Assembly: GCA_027488985.1 (NCBI GenBank)
Contig: JAIYAR010000019.1
Location: forward strand, 1 to 64,000
Direction of reading: 5' to 3'
Origin: Comamonadaceae bacterium
GTDB lineage: Bacteria > Pseudomonadota > Gammaproteobacteria > Burkholderiales > Burkholderiaceae_C
Length of the DNA stretch: 64,000 nucleotides
Shown here one piece after another: positions 1-7,965 of the stretch. The notes beneath the pieces are model-generated. The model worked only from the letters and a program-made list of their open reading frames with translations, was not told the origin of the DNA and did no database searches. The translations under genes were made by a program, and so were the position numbers. Position 1 is the stretch's first letter; each line of letters begins with the position of its first letter.

Positions 1-203
1 AGCAACAGAGACGAGCCGATTCAGTTCGGGTGAAACGGGCAATCTCTACGCGCAGCAATACCAAGTAGGCACACGTTGACGGGGCCCCCGGAGTGTGCGG
101 GTAGGTAGCATCGAGCCGTCCGGGTGACCGGCGGCCCAGAGTAATGGTGGTCACGTGGGGGAAACCCCATGCACAGAATCCGGCTTATCGGTGGGCTTCA
201 CAC
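1..203 (+). ncRNA. rnpB: RNase P RNA, 3' part (5' part outside window)
   Basis: This is the 3' half of the bacterial A-type catalytic RNA that removes the 5' leader of pre-tRNAs. The sequence carries recognisable conserved stretches. These are the AGCAATACCAAGTAGGCA segment near 51, the GCGGGTAGGTAGCATCGAG segment near 97, and the CAGAATCCGGCTTATCGGT block at about 173-192, which matches the universal 3' CAGAACCCGGCTTATCGG block. The 5' strand of the terminal helix lies upstream of the window, so only part of the fold can be checked. The end near 203 is set by analogy with E. coli and is followed by a T-rich stretch. An open reading frame starting at 169 would overlap this RNA, which is one reason to start the next gene at 253. 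Confidence 0.88.
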
Positions 204-252
204 TTTATTTGTTGTATGGTCGAGTCTTCACAGTGTGTTTGGCGGAGGCTTT

Positions 253-681
253 ATGCGACCGATTCTGGAACTGTTGGAGAAACACGGGGGCTCTGTCTGG
301 AGCTTGAACCCGGATGACAGCGTCTACCAGGCGCTCGAAATGCTGGCGGACTGCAACGTCGGCGCGCTCATGGTGATGGACGGAGACAAGCTGATCGGCA
401 TCTTCTCGGAGCGGGATTACACCCGCAAAATCGCTCTGGCCGGCCGTTCTTCCAAAGACACCAAGGTGAAAGACATCATGACCTCCCAGGTCTTGGTGGT
501 CGGCCCCAAGACGCGTACCCAGGAGTGCATGGCCCTCATGAGTCAGAAAAAGATCCGCCACTTGCCGGTGGTGGATGGTTCCAAGGTGCTGGGCATGGTG
601 TCCATCCGTGACCTGATGGACGACATCATCAAGGACCACGAACAGACGATCAGCCAGTTGCAGAGCTACATCGCTAGCTGA
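253..681 (+). CDS. Two-CBS-domain protein
   Basis: A 142-residue cytosolic protein made almost entirely of two CBS domains, at about residues 8-64 and 75-130. CBS pairs usually bind adenine nucleotides and act as energy or ligand sensors; the partner here is unknown. The second domain has the typical KIRHLPVVD..VLGMVSIRDL pattern. I start at the ATG at 253 because GGCGGAGG lies just upstream (241-248) and because the longer frame from 169 overlaps the 3' end of RNase P RNA. It is convergent with the pseudouridine-synthase-like gene, with an 8-bp gap. Stand-alone CBS proteins next to rnpB occur in other Burkholderiales (general knowledge). Confidence 0.85.
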   Translation: MRPILELLEKHGGSVWSLNPDDSVYQALEMLADCNVGALMVMDGDKLIGIFSERDYTRKIALAGRSSKDTKVKDIMTSQVLVVGPKTRTQECMALMSQKKIRHLPVVDGSKVLGMVSIRDLMDDIIKDHEQTISQLQSYIAS

Positions 682-688
682 CGCGCTC

Positions 689-1771
689 TCAAAACTTCTC
701 CCAGCCCGCCAGATACCGCCATTGCCCGACCGGCAGGTCGGACAGCGCAACACGCCCCAGCCGTATGCGTTTCATTCCCAGAATCTGCAGCCCGGCTTTT
801 TCGCATAGAAAGGCAATCAGTCCTGGGTGTGAGCCCTTGATGGCAAAGCGCAGGCGGCTGGACTCCGGGGTGGTGCTGTTCACACTGACTTTCACCTGAG
901 GCAGGTCCAAGCGCTCGTCCTTGAGCGCGTAGCCGATAGGCTTGAGCGCATCAGGCTCCACCTCCCCTTTCACCTCGACCAGAAACTCATGTTCCATGGT
1001 GGACATGTCCTCGGTGAGCTTGCGGGTGGTGCGCCAGTCCTGGGTGAAGACCACCAGGCCGGTAGCGCCGGTTTCCAGCTCTACATCCGCCTCCAGGTGG
1101 TTGAAGTGGCGTTTGAGCACGCGGGTGTCAGTCGGGTCACCTTCCCAATGGTTGGCAGGGGTCAGTAGCGCACGGGCATTCGCCGGAGGCGCTTTGCGTC
1201 CCGGTGCGCCAGTGCGTGCCGGGGCATCGGCGCGCACCGGTGGCAGTTCTTCCAGTCCGTCGGTGTGGCCGGCCGGCTTGTTCAGCAGCAGGGTGACCGG
1301 CGTGAGTTCCATCAGGCTGGCGTTGGGGTCCAGGGTGATGGTCTCCCGGTCCACCCGGTGCTGGGGTTCTTCCACCACCACCCCATTAACCTGCACCCAG
1401 CCGCCTTCGATGTATTGCTCGGCCTCTTTGCGGGAGCAGTCTTTGAGGGCCATGACGCGTTTGGACAGGCGTTCGCCGGTGGCAGTGGCTGCCGGTGCTT
1501 CTACGACGGGCTCTTTGCGTGGCTTGCGCAAACGAGGCTTCTTGGTCGATGGCGCGGGCGACGGGGCCGCCGCGTTAGGGCCTGGACGATGGACTGCCCC
1601 CGGACGCCGCAATGAAGAGGGGTCACGCGATCCCGAGGGTGTCCGGGTCGCGCTGGCTGCGCGCTGTGGCTGGGGGGCGGATGCGGGTGCTCTCGCCGGT
1701 GCCGCAGCGCGCGTCGGTTTGACGGGCTTGGTCAGTATGGGGCGTGGGGGCTTGGCGTCGGATGTGCTCAT
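689..1771 (-). CDS. Pseudouridine synthase-like protein (RsuA/RluB/RluF family) with degenerate active site
   Basis: A 360-residue protein. Residues 1-100 are a Pro/Ala/Arg/Lys-rich low-complexity tail. An S4 RNA-binding domain follows at about 103-150 (ERLSKRVMALKDCSRKEAEQ). The rest resembles the RsuA-type catalytic domain, including LLLNKPAGHTDG. The motif that should read GRLDxDTxGL reads VELETGATGL here, so Glu sits where the catalytic Asp is expected. The usual RqIRRM motif near the C-terminus is also lost (GLIAFLCEKAG). RNA binding is likely, but pseudouridylation is doubtful. The start overlaps the stop of the upstream MBL gene by 4 bp, so the two are probably co-transcribed. Confidence 0.8.
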   Translation of the reverse strand: MSTSDAKPPRPILTKPVKPTRAAAPARAPASAPQPQRAASATRTPSGSRDPSSLRRPGAVHRPGPNAAAPSPAPSTKKPRLRKPRKEPVVEAPAATATGERLSKRVMALKDCSRKEAEQYIEGGWVQVNGVVVEEPQHRVDRETITLDPNASLMELTPVTLLLNKPAGHTDGLEELPPVRADAPARTGAPGRKAPPANARALLTPANHWEGDPTDTRVLKRHFNHLEADVELETGATGLVVFTQDWRTTRKLTEDMSTMEHEFLVEVKGEVEPDALKPIGYALKDERLDLPQVKVSVNSTTPESSRLRFAIKGSHPGLIAFLCEKAGLQILGMKRIRLGRVALSDLPVGQWRYLAGWEKF

Positions 1772-2733
1772 GCTTGGCCTTCTTTGTTATGTCGCGCGCC
1801 TGGATTGTCCAGTGCGTAAATGCGTTCTACATGGGCTAGCAGGGAGCGTTTGGCCACAGGCCAGATGCGCGGGTCTACGTCGTCGTAGGCCAGGGGCAGC
1901 CAGTCGTCCAAGCTGCCTTGAGGGTTGGCTTGCATGACAGCCGCAATTTTTGCTTCGCGCGCCAGGCGGTGCGCCTTGAGCTTGGCAATCGCCTCGCTCG
2001 CGCCGTCGATCACATGGCCGTGGGCCGGCAGGATGTATTGGACTCGGTAGTCGCTGCAGGCAGCGGCGAGGGCGTCCAGCGAATCCAGATAGTCCCGCAT
2101 ATTGCCGTCCGGCGGGTCGATGACCGTGGTGCTGCCGTTCAAGATGTGGTCGCCACTGAAGAGCAGACCGTCTTCTTCCAGCAGCAGGCAGACGTGATTG
2201 GCCGCATGGCCGGGGGTGTAAATTACCTGCAGGGTGTGTACAGGTTTAAGAGCGTTTTCGACCTCTGGCGCAGGCAGCATATGCGCAAGCAGCTCTCTAT
2301 TTTGTAGCGGTCGGTCCGGGGTGAACTCGCTTGCGGCGCGTGCGGTGGGCGCCGAAGGTAAGCCCAGAATCGGCGGGCCGCCCTGGCACAGGGCCTGCAG
2401 TGGTGCCGCACCGGGCGAGTGGTCGGGATGCGAATGGGTACACACAATGCGCAGGATGTTGCCGCCGCTTCCGTCTTCAAACGCGGCGGCCTGCCACAGG
2501 CGCTGCAGGTGGTCGGGGTCAGCAGGACCAGGGTCAATGACGGTATAGCCCGTGGCGGGTTCGCCCACCAGGTAGCTGTTGGTGCCGGGGCCTGTCATCA
2601 CGCCGGGGTTGGGGGCCGTGAGGCGCAGCACATGGCGCATCAGGGGCACGGGTCTGTCGGTTTGCCAGGCATCAAGGAGCGAGGCGGCGGCCGGCGAGAG
2701 TTCGCCGGGCAGAAGGTGGGTGGGTCTGGCCAT
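1768..2733 (-). CDS. MBL-fold metallo-hydrolase (LACTB2-like)
   Basis: A 321-residue metallo-beta-lactamase-fold hydrolase. The metal-binding motif is [11 protein letters not shown], near residue 118. Further ligands sit in [19 protein letters not shown] and [11 protein letters not shown]-terminal helical extension ([12 protein letters not shown]) resembles the LACTB2/RNase Z-like group. The substrate cannot be told from sequence; RNA or thioester substrates are possible. The start is the ATG at 2733, giving [14 protein letters not shown]. It lies 37 bp from the divergent dapF start, so the two promoters must overlap. A dispersed repeat copy (2251-2308) is read through in frame and encodes roughly [20 protein letters not shown]. 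Confidence 0.85.
   Translation of the reverse strand: MARPTHLLPGELSPAAASLLDAWQTDRPVPLMRHVLRLTAPNPGVMTGPGTNSYLVGEPATGYTVIDPGPADPDHLQRLWQAAAFEDGSGGNILRIVCTHSHPDHSPGAAPLQALCQGGPPILGLPSAPTARAASEFTPDRPLQNRELLAHMLPAPEVENALKPVHTLQVIYTPGHAANHVCLLLEEDGLLFSGDHILNGSTTVIDPPDGNMRDYLDSLDALAAACSDYRVQYILPAHGHVIDGASEAIAKLKAHRLAREAKIAAVMQANPQGSLDDWLPLAYDDVDPRIWPVAKRSLLAHVERIYALDNPGARHNKEGQA
2251..2308 (-). repeat. Dispersed 13-9-10 repeat, copy 1 (inside MBL gene)
   Basis: Read on the minus strand it has the 13-mer AGCTGCTTGCGCA, exactly 9 nt, then TGCGCCAGAGGTC. GCTACAAAATAGAG precedes it and an A-rich edge follows. It is read through in frame as part of the MBL protein. Other copies are listed below under the same name. 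Confidence 0.75.
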
Positions 2734-2770
2734 GCGGCGGATTGTGCAGCCAAACGGGGATAATGAACGG

Positions 2771-3640
2771 ATGCGAATCCAGTTCACCAAAATGCAGGGC
2801 GCGGGCAACGACTTCGTGGTGCTCGACGAAACCAAGGGTCGCTTGGGTTTGACCCCTGCGCATTACCGCTTTCTGGGCGATCGCCACTTTGGCGTGGGTG
2901 CCGACCAGATTCTCACCGTGCGCCCCTCGCCTGCCGACGGCATCGACTTCGAATACGTGATCCACAACGCCGATGGCAACGAGGTTGAGCAGTGCGGCAA
3001 TGGCTCCCGCTGCTTCGCCCGCTTTGTGCGCGACCAGGGTCTGACCGGCAAAGACCGCATCCGCGTCAAAACCATGAAGGGCGTGATTGAGCCGCTGCTC
3101 ACCCCCGACGGCCGGGTGACGGTGGACATGGGCGCCCCGGTGTTTACCCCGGCAGATATTCCTTTTGACGACAGCGGCTTGAGCCTGCAAACCATGGGTT
3201 CATGGGGGAGTTGGCCCCTGGCGCTCGTGGAATCTGCGCAAGCAGCTCCTCTTTTGGTAGCAACTGTATCCATGGGCAACCCCCACGCGGTCACGCTGGT
3301 GGCGGATGTGGATGCTGCGCCCGTCGCGGAACTGGGCCCGCAAGTGCAGGCCAACCCGCGTTTCACCCAAGGTGTGAACGTCGGCTTTCTGCAGGTGGTG
3401 AGCCGCAGCCAAGTGCGCTTGCGTGTGTACGAGCGCGGTGTGGGTGAGACGCTGGCCTGTGGCACAGGCGCCTGCGCGGCCGTGGTGGCCGGTATCCGTC
3501 TCGGCCTGCTGGACGCACGTGTGGATGTGCAGACCCGTGGCGGCGTGCTGACCATTGCCTGGGACGGCATGGGCGCCTCTGTTTTCATGACCGGCCCCGC
3601 CACTACTGTCTTCCGTGGCGAAATTGATTTACCCGAATAA
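2771..3640 (+). CDS. dapF: Diaminopimelate epimerase
   Basis: A cofactor-independent racemase that converts LL- to meso-diaminopimelate for lysine and peptidoglycan synthesis in the cytosol. It has 289 residues. The first catalytic Cys is in [12 protein letters not shown] (Cys75), and the second is in [12 protein letters not shown] near residue 233. The start [17 protein letters not shown] is the standard N-terminus of the family. Between the strands before [10 protein letters not shown] there is extra sequence compared with E. coli DapF (about 10 residues). That is where a dispersed repeat copy (3210-3264) is read in frame. It heads the cluster dapF-DUF484-xerC, an order also seen around dapF in gammaproteobacteria. 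Confidence 0.95.
   Translation: MRIQFTKMQGAGNDFVVLDETKGRLGLTPAHYRFLGDRHFGVGADQILTVRPSPADGIDFEYVIHNADGNEVEQCGNGSRCFARFVRDQGLTGKDRIRVKTMKGVIEPLLTPDGRVTVDMGAPVFTPADIPFDDSGLSLQTMGSWGSWPLALVESAQAAPLLVATVSMGNPHAVTLVADVDAAPVAELGPQVQANPRFTQGVNVGFLQVVSRSQVRLRVYERGVGETLACGTGACAAVVAGIRLGLLDARVDVQTRGGVLTIAWDGMGASVFMTGPATTVFRGEIDLPE
3210..3264 (-). repeat. Dispersed 13-9-10 repeat, copy 2 (inside dapF, antisense)
   Basis: On the minus strand the 13-mer AGCTGCTTGCGCA is followed by 9 nt and AGCGCCAGGGGCC, preceded by GTTGCTACC. It lies antisense inside dapF, where it encodes roughly [18 protein letters not shown], a surface-loop-like insertion. Confidence 0.8.
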
Positions 3641-3656
3641 CCTGAACCCGCAGACC

Positions 3657-4355
3657 ATGACTCCACCTCTGAACCAAGCCTTGGGCAATCCCATCACAGA
3701 AGACGACATCGCCAACTACCTGGTGAACAACCCCGACTTCTTTCAGCGCCATGCGGAGTTGCTGGCCACAGTGCAGTTCACCAGCCCGCACAGCCACCGC
3801 GCGGTGAGTCTGCAGGAACGCCAGGCCGAGATGCTGCGGGAAAAGATCAAGTTGCTGGAGCAGCGCATCATGGAAATGATCCGCCACGGCAATGAGAACG
3901 TGATGCTGTCCGACAAGATCCTGCGCTGGGCGCGCTCGCTGTTCCTCACCATCAACCCTGCAGAGTTGCCGGTAGAGATCGTGCGCGAAATCAAAGACCA
4001 GTTCGCCGTGCCGCAAGTCGGCTTGCGAGTCTGGGGCGTGGCCGAGGGTTTTGCTGCGCTGCCGGCGGCTCAGGAGGTCAGTGAAGATGCCAAGGTATTC
4101 GCCACTTCTTTGAATGAGCCTTTCTGCGGCCTGAATACCGGCTTCGAAGCCGTGAGCTGGCTGGAAGAGCCGGGCACGGTCAGCTCGCTGGCGCTGATTC
4201 CCCTGCGCAGTGGCATGGCCGGCAGTCAGGCGCCCGCCTTCGGCATGCTGGTGCTGGCCTCGAGCGACGCCCAGCGCTTCAATAGCGGCATGGGTACGGA
4301 CTTCCTGGCACGCATCGGCGAGATCGCCAGCGCGGCGCTGTCCCGCCTGCGCTAA
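3657..4355 (+). CDS. DUF484 family protein
   Basis: A 232-residue protein of the DUF484 family. A short helical N-terminal domain has the pattern ITEDDIANYLVNNPDFFQRH. A coiled-coil helix rich in Gln, Arg and Glu follows (about residues 50-80), then a GAF-like domain. The function is unknown. In many proteobacteria this gene lies between dapF and xerC, as here, which suggests a link to chromosome-dimer resolution or cell-wall synthesis, but this is only context. The start at 3657 gives the usual N-terminus; an in-frame ATG at 3615 would overlap dapF. Confidence 0.85.
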   Translation: MTPPLNQALGNPITEDDIANYLVNNPDFFQRHAELLATVQFTSPHSHRAVSLQERQAEMLREKIKLLEQRIMEMIRHGNENVMLSDKILRWARSLFLTINPAELPVEIVREIKDQFAVPQVGLRVWGVAEGFAALPAAQEVSEDAKVFATSLNEPFCGLNTGFEAVSWLEEPGTVSSLALIPLRSGMAGSQAPAFGMLVLASSDAQRFNSGMGTDFLARIGEIASAALSRLR

Positions 4356-4372
4356 GTCTTTCCTTAGCCGCC

Positions 4373-5338
4373 ATGACTGCGGACGACTCGGCACTGGTGG
4401 AGAAATACCTGGAGTTCGTTCGCGTCGAAAAGCGCTTGGCTGCGCGTACGGTGGAGCTGTATTCGCTCGATCTGGGGCGGCTGTCTGAGCATGCCACCCG
4501 TGCCGGCGTAGGCTTGAGAGACGTCAAAAATCACCACATCCGCCGCTGGGTAGCCCAGATGCACAGCGCCGGGCGCAGTGGGCGCGGTATCGCGCTCATT
4601 CTTTCGGGTTGGCGAGGCTTCTTTGCCTGGCTGGGCCGCGAAGGCGCGGTGAGCAGCAACCCGGTGCAGGATGTTCGCTCGCCCAAGGCGCCCAAACCCT
4701 TGCCTAAAGCCTTGGCGGTGGATGACGCGGTGCAGTTTGCCGATTTTGAGAGTGATGACAACGCGTGGCTGGAAGCCCGTGATGCCGCCATCGTCGAACT
4801 GCTCTATGGAAGCGGCCTGCGCGTCGGAGAGTTGGTGGGCTTGGATGTGGTGGCCGGGAAGGACGCCAAGGGCTGGATCGACATGCAGGCCGCAGAGGCC
4901 CATGTGCTGGGCAAAGGTTCCAAACGTCGAAGTGTTCCGGTGGGCGCCACGGCGATGCAGGCCTTGCAGCGTTGGTTGGAGTTGCGCGGGCCTTCGGGTA
5001 CCGCGACAGCGGCACCTGTGGACGCCGCAGCCGCCAATGCAGCCTCCGCGCTCTTTACCGGCCGCAACGGCACGCGCCTCACCGCACAAAGTGTGTGGCA
5101 GCGGCTCAAGCGGCGCAGCCAGTTGGCGGGCCTGAATGTGCCGGTGCACCCGCACATGCTGCGCCACTCGTTTGCCAGCCACGTCCTGCAAAGCAGTGGC
5201 GATTTGCGCGGGGTGCAAGAGCTGCTGGGCCACGCCAACATAACCACCACACAGGTCTATACCCGGTTGGACTTTCAACATCTGGCCAAGGCCTACGACG
5301 CTGCGCATCCGCGTGCCAAACTCAAGCGGCCGCCCTGA
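4373..5338 (+). CDS. xerC: Tyrosine recombinase XerC
   Basis: A 321-residue site-specific recombinase that, with XerD, resolves chromosome dimers at dif during division. Residues 1-100 form the SAM-like core-binding domain, and the catalytic domain follows. Visible catalytic residues are Arg in YGSGLRVGELVGL, the HxxR pair in HPHMLRHSFASHVL, the His in LLGHANITTTQVY and the nucleophilic Tyr in QVYTRLDF. Lys sits in the beta-hairpin (VLGKGSKRRSVP). The DUF484 neighbour and length favour XerC over XerD. It is the last protein gene before tRNA-Gly. Confidence 0.93.
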   Translation: MTADDSALVEKYLEFVRVEKRLAARTVELYSLDLGRLSEHATRAGVGLRDVKNHHIRRWVAQMHSAGRSGRGIALILSGWRGFFAWLGREGAVSSNPVQDVRSPKAPKPLPKALAVDDAVQFADFESDDNAWLEARDAAIVELLYGSGLRVGELVGLDVVAGKDAKGWIDMQAAEAHVLGKGSKRRSVPVGATAMQALQRWLELRGPSGTATAAPVDAAAANAASALFTGRNGTRLTAQSVWQRLKRRSQLAGLNVPVHPHMLRHSFASHVLQSSGDLRGVQELLGHANITTTQVYTRLDFQHLAKAYDAAHPRAKLKRPP

Positions 5339-5409
5339 GGGGCAGCATGAGCCGCTTCATCGTTTTCGCAAAAAGTTTTGAGTTTCTTAAAAATTGCCAA
5401 AACGCGGTA

Positions 5410-5415
5410 TATAAT
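5410..5415 (+). promoter_or_regulatory. Promoter -10 element for tRNA-Gly
   Basis: A perfect TATAAT hexamer lies 14 bp before the mature tRNA 5' end, in an AT-rich stretch of otherwise GC-rich DNA. No convincing -35 hexamer at 17 bp is seen; the upstream DNA is A/T-rich. Confidence 0.6.
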
Positions 5416-5429
5416 CATGGGCTTGTAAC

Positions 5430-5505
5430 GCGGGAATAGCTCAGTTGGTAGAGCGCAACCTTGCCAAGGTTGAGGTCGAGAGTTCGAGACTCTTTTCCCG
5501 CTCCA
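5430..5505 (+). tRNA. tRNA-Gly (anticodon GCC)
   Basis: A 76-nt cloverleaf. The acceptor arms are GCGGGAA (5430-5436) and TTCCCGC (5495-5501), then T and an encoded CCA. The D-loop reads AGCTCAGTTGGTAGAGC. The anticodon stem is CAACC/GGTTG, with loop TTGCCAA and anticodon GCC at 5463-5465. The T-loop is TTCGAGA. It appears to be a single-tRNA transcript ended by the hairpin that follows. Confidence 0.97.
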
Positions 5506-5525
5506 AATTCACCCTCAAGGGTCTC

Positions 5526-5562
5526 AAAAAAGGTCAGCAGCTAGCTGGCCTTTTTTGTTTTT
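5526..5562 (+). terminator. Rho-independent terminator after tRNA-Gly
   Basis: The stem GGTCAGC (5532-5538) pairs with GCTGGCC (5544-5550) around a 5-nt loop. It is flanked by an A run on the left and TTTTTTGTTTTT on the right, so it could work in both directions. Confidence 0.9.
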
Positions 5563-5619
5563 CGGGCCGGCCTGTATAGGCTTACTGTCCGCCCGTACCT
5601 CCAAGCGACAATAGCCCCC

Positions 5620-6801
5620 ATGAAAACCATTCGACTGCGCGCCGGCAAAGAGCGCTCCTTGTTGCGCCACCACCCCTGGATTTTCGAGTCCGCCATCGCC
5701 AAAGGCGGCGGCGACACTGGGGAGACGGTTCGCGTCGAGTCGGCTGAGGGCGCATTTCTGGGGTGGGCGGCGTTCAGCCCGCAGTCCAAAATCCGGGCGC
5801 GGGTCTGGAGTTTTGATGAAACGCAGCGCATCGATGCTAGCTTTTTTGTAGCTGCTTGCGCAAAAGCCATAAGCGCCAGAGCCCGCTTTGACATCAAAAG
5901 CGACGGCGTGCGTCTGATCCACGGCGAGTCCGATGGATTGCCCGGCCTGATCGTCGATCGCTACGGCGACACGCTGGTGGCGCAGTTCACCTCGGCCGGG
6001 GTGGAGAAGTGGAAGCCCGCGATTGCTGATGCCCTTATCAGTGCCACCGGTCTGACCAAGCTCTACGAGCGGTCGGATGCCAGCAGCCGCGCATTGGAAG
6101 GGCTGCCCGAAGCTACCGGCTGGCTGCGTGGCGAAGGGGCTACGGATTTGGTGCTGCGCGAGCATGACTGGAAACTGGCGCTGAACATTGCCGAAGGCCA
6201 TAAAACCGGCTTTTATCTGGACCAGCGCGACAGCCGCCACAAGTTTGCCCAGTACACACGCCGCCTGGGTTTCCAGCGCGTGCTGAACTGCTATTGCTAC
6301 ACCGGTGGATTCTCGGTGGCGGCCTTGGCGGGCGGCGCCGGGCACGTGACCTCGATCGATTCCAGCGGCCCGGCCATCGAAAAAGCCAAGGCCAATGTGG
6401 CGCTGAATGGCTTTGATGCAGCGCGCGCCACTTTCATGGACGCGGATGTGAATGCCTCACTGCGCGCTTTCGCCGCTGAGGGGCGCACCTTTGACGCCAT
6501 CATTCTGGATCCGCCCAAATTCGCACCGACCGTGGCGCATGCCGAGCGTGCGGCGAGGGCGTACAAAGACATCAACCGATTGGCCTTCAAGTTGCTGGAG
6601 CCGGGCGGGGTCCTGTTCACCTACAGCTGTTCCGGTGGCATCAGTGCGGACTTGTTCCACAAAATCATTGCCGGAGCAGGTTCTGATGCCGGCGTGGATG
6701 GCTTTATCACCGAACGCATGGGGGGAGCTCCGGACCATCCGATGACGATTGCCTTCCCGGAGGGGGAGTACCTCAAAGGACTGGTAGTGATGCGTCGCTA
6801 G
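5620..6801 (+). CDS. rlmI: Class I SAM-dependent rRNA methyltransferase (RlmI-like)
   Basis: A 393-residue protein resembling 23S rRNA m5C1962 methyltransferase. An N-terminal PUA-type domain (MKTIRLRAGKERSLLRHHPWIFESAI) is followed by a Rossmann methyltransferase domain with SAM-binding NCYCYTGGFSVAALAGGA near residue 228. The substrate motif DPPKFAP is at about 290, and the catalytic-Cys region FTYSCSGGIS follows at about 330. A dispersed repeat copy (5834-5891) is read in frame as roughly DASFFVAACAKAISARARF, in the segment after the PUA domain. The exact rRNA target is inferred from family resemblance. Confidence 0.85.
   Translation: MKTIRLRAGKERSLLRHHPWIFESAIAKGGGDTGETVRVESAEGAFLGWAAFSPQSKIRARVWSFDETQRIDASFFVAACAKAISARARFDIKSDGVRLIHGESDGLPGLIVDRYGDTLVAQFTSAGVEKWKPAIADALISATGLTKLYERSDASSRALEGLPEATGWLRGEGATDLVLREHDWKLALNIAEGHKTGFYLDQRDSRHKFAQYTRRLGFQRVLNCYCYTGGFSVAALAGGAGHVTSIDSSGPAIEKAKANVALNGFDAARATFMDADVNASLRAFAAEGRTFDAIILDPPKFAPTVAHAERAARAYKDINRLAFKLLEPGGVLFTYSCSGGISADLFHKIIAGAGSDAGVDGFITERMGGAPDHPMTIAFPEGEYLKGLVVMRR
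5834..5891 (+). repeat. Dispersed 13-9-10 repeat, copy 3 (inside rlmI-like gene)
   Basis: AGCTGCTTGCGCA, then 9 nt, then AGCGCCAGAGCCC, preceded by ATGCTAGC and a T run. It lies in the sense direction inside the methyltransferase gene, in a different reading frame from copies 1 and 4. Confidence 0.8.
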
Positions 6802-6882
6802 AGAAGTCACGGAAAACCTTGAATTGCTGACTACACTCCCTAGTTGCTTCTTTTGCACTGCACCATTTTTGGAAATTGAACG

Positions 6883-7935
6883 ATGAGCTTGATTCCCGCC
6901 ACCATCCTGACCGGCTTTTTGGGTTCCGGCAAAACCACCTTGCTCAAGCGCGTGCTGGCCGAGGCCCACGGCCAGAAGATCGCAGTCATTGAAAACGAGT
7001 TCGGGGAAGAGAACATCGACAGCGATATTCTCGTGAGCGATACCAATGAGCAGATCATCCAGATGAGCAATGGCTGTGTGTGCTGCACCATCCGCGAAGA
7101 CTTGCGCACCACGCTGAAAGACTTGGCAGAGAAAAAGCGCAAGGGCGAGCTGGACTTTGAGCGCGTCGTGATTGAAACCACCGGTGTGGCCGATCCCGGC
7201 CCGGTGGCTCAGACTTTCTTTATGGACGATGAGATCGCAGAGACCTACTTGCTGGACTCTATTCTGACCTTGGTAGATGCCAAGCACGCGGTGCAGCAGC
7301 TCAATGACCGCCAGGAGGCGCGCCGCCAGATCGGTTTTGCAGACCAAATCTTCATCAGCAAATCGGATTTGGTGTCCAAGGAAGAGCTGGATGCCCTGAT
7401 GCACCGCATCAAGCACATGAATCCGCGTGCGCCCCAAAAGGCGGTGCACTTCGGCGATGTTGCGATCAAAGAGGTGTTTGACCTGCGCGGCTTCAACCTG
7501 AATGCCAAGCTCGATATCGATCCGGATTTTCTGAAAGATGACGATCACCACCACCATGACCATGAGCATGGTGAGCACTGTGATCACCCGTCCCATGCTC
7601 ACGACCACGCGACCCACGGGCACCACCACCATCATGAAGACGACGTGAAAAGCTTTGTCTTCAAGGCAGATCGTCCGTTTGACCCCGCCAAGCTGGAAGA
7701 TTTTCTGGGAGCTATCGTCAACATCTATGGCCCGCGCATGCTGCGTTACAAAGGGGTGCTCTATATGAAGGGTACGGAGCGCAAGGTGATTTTCCAGGGC
7801 GTGCACCAGCTAATGGGCAGCGATCTGGGGCCTGCATGGGCTGAGGGAGAAGTGCGCATGAGCAAAATGGTGTTTATCGGCATTGATTTGCCCAAAGACA
7901 TCTTCTTGCAGGGCATGGAGCAGTCCTTGGTGTGA
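6883..7935 (+). CDS. CobW/COG0523 GTPase, putative zinc metallochaperone
   Basis: A 350-residue GTP-binding protein of the CobW/YjiA/ZigA group. Walker A is GFLGSGKTTLL near residue 11. The metal-binding CxCC motif is GCVCCTIRED near residue 66, and a SKSD guanine motif lies further on. A His-rich linker (about residues 220-253, HHHHDHEHGEHCDH and HGHHHHHEDD) separates the GTPase from the CobW C-terminal domain and could bind several metal ions. This favours zinc handling, although cobalt insertion or other metals cannot be excluded. I saw no clear Zur box in the 81 bp upstream. The 81-bp gap from the methyltransferase suggests its own promoter. Confidence 0.88.
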   Translation: MSLIPATILTGFLGSGKTTLLKRVLAEAHGQKIAVIENEFGEENIDSDILVSDTNEQIIQMSNGCVCCTIREDLRTTLKDLAEKKRKGELDFERVVIETTGVADPGPVAQTFFMDDEIAETYLLDSILTLVDAKHAVQQLNDRQEARRQIGFADQIFISKSDLVSKEELDALMHRIKHMNPRAPQKAVHFGDVAIKEVFDLRGFNLNAKLDIDPDFLKDDDHHHHDHEHGEHCDHPSHAHDHATHGHHHHHEDDVKSFVFKADRPFDPAKLEDFLGAIVNIYGPRMLRYKGVLYMKGTERKVIFQGVHQLMGSDLGPAWAEGEVRMSKMVFIGIDLPKDIFLQGMEQSLV

Positions 7936-7965
7936 TGGCCGATAGATGAGAGGGCAGGGAGCGCT

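Noticed and set aside
169-252. Longer start for the CBS protein
   Set aside because: It would overlap the conserved 3' end of RNase P RNA; ATG 253 has a good ribosome site.
6457-7806. 449-codon minus-strand open frame opposite the CobW gene
   Set aside because: It is a by-product of GC-rich codon bias and the His codons of the CobW gene; no family resemblance.
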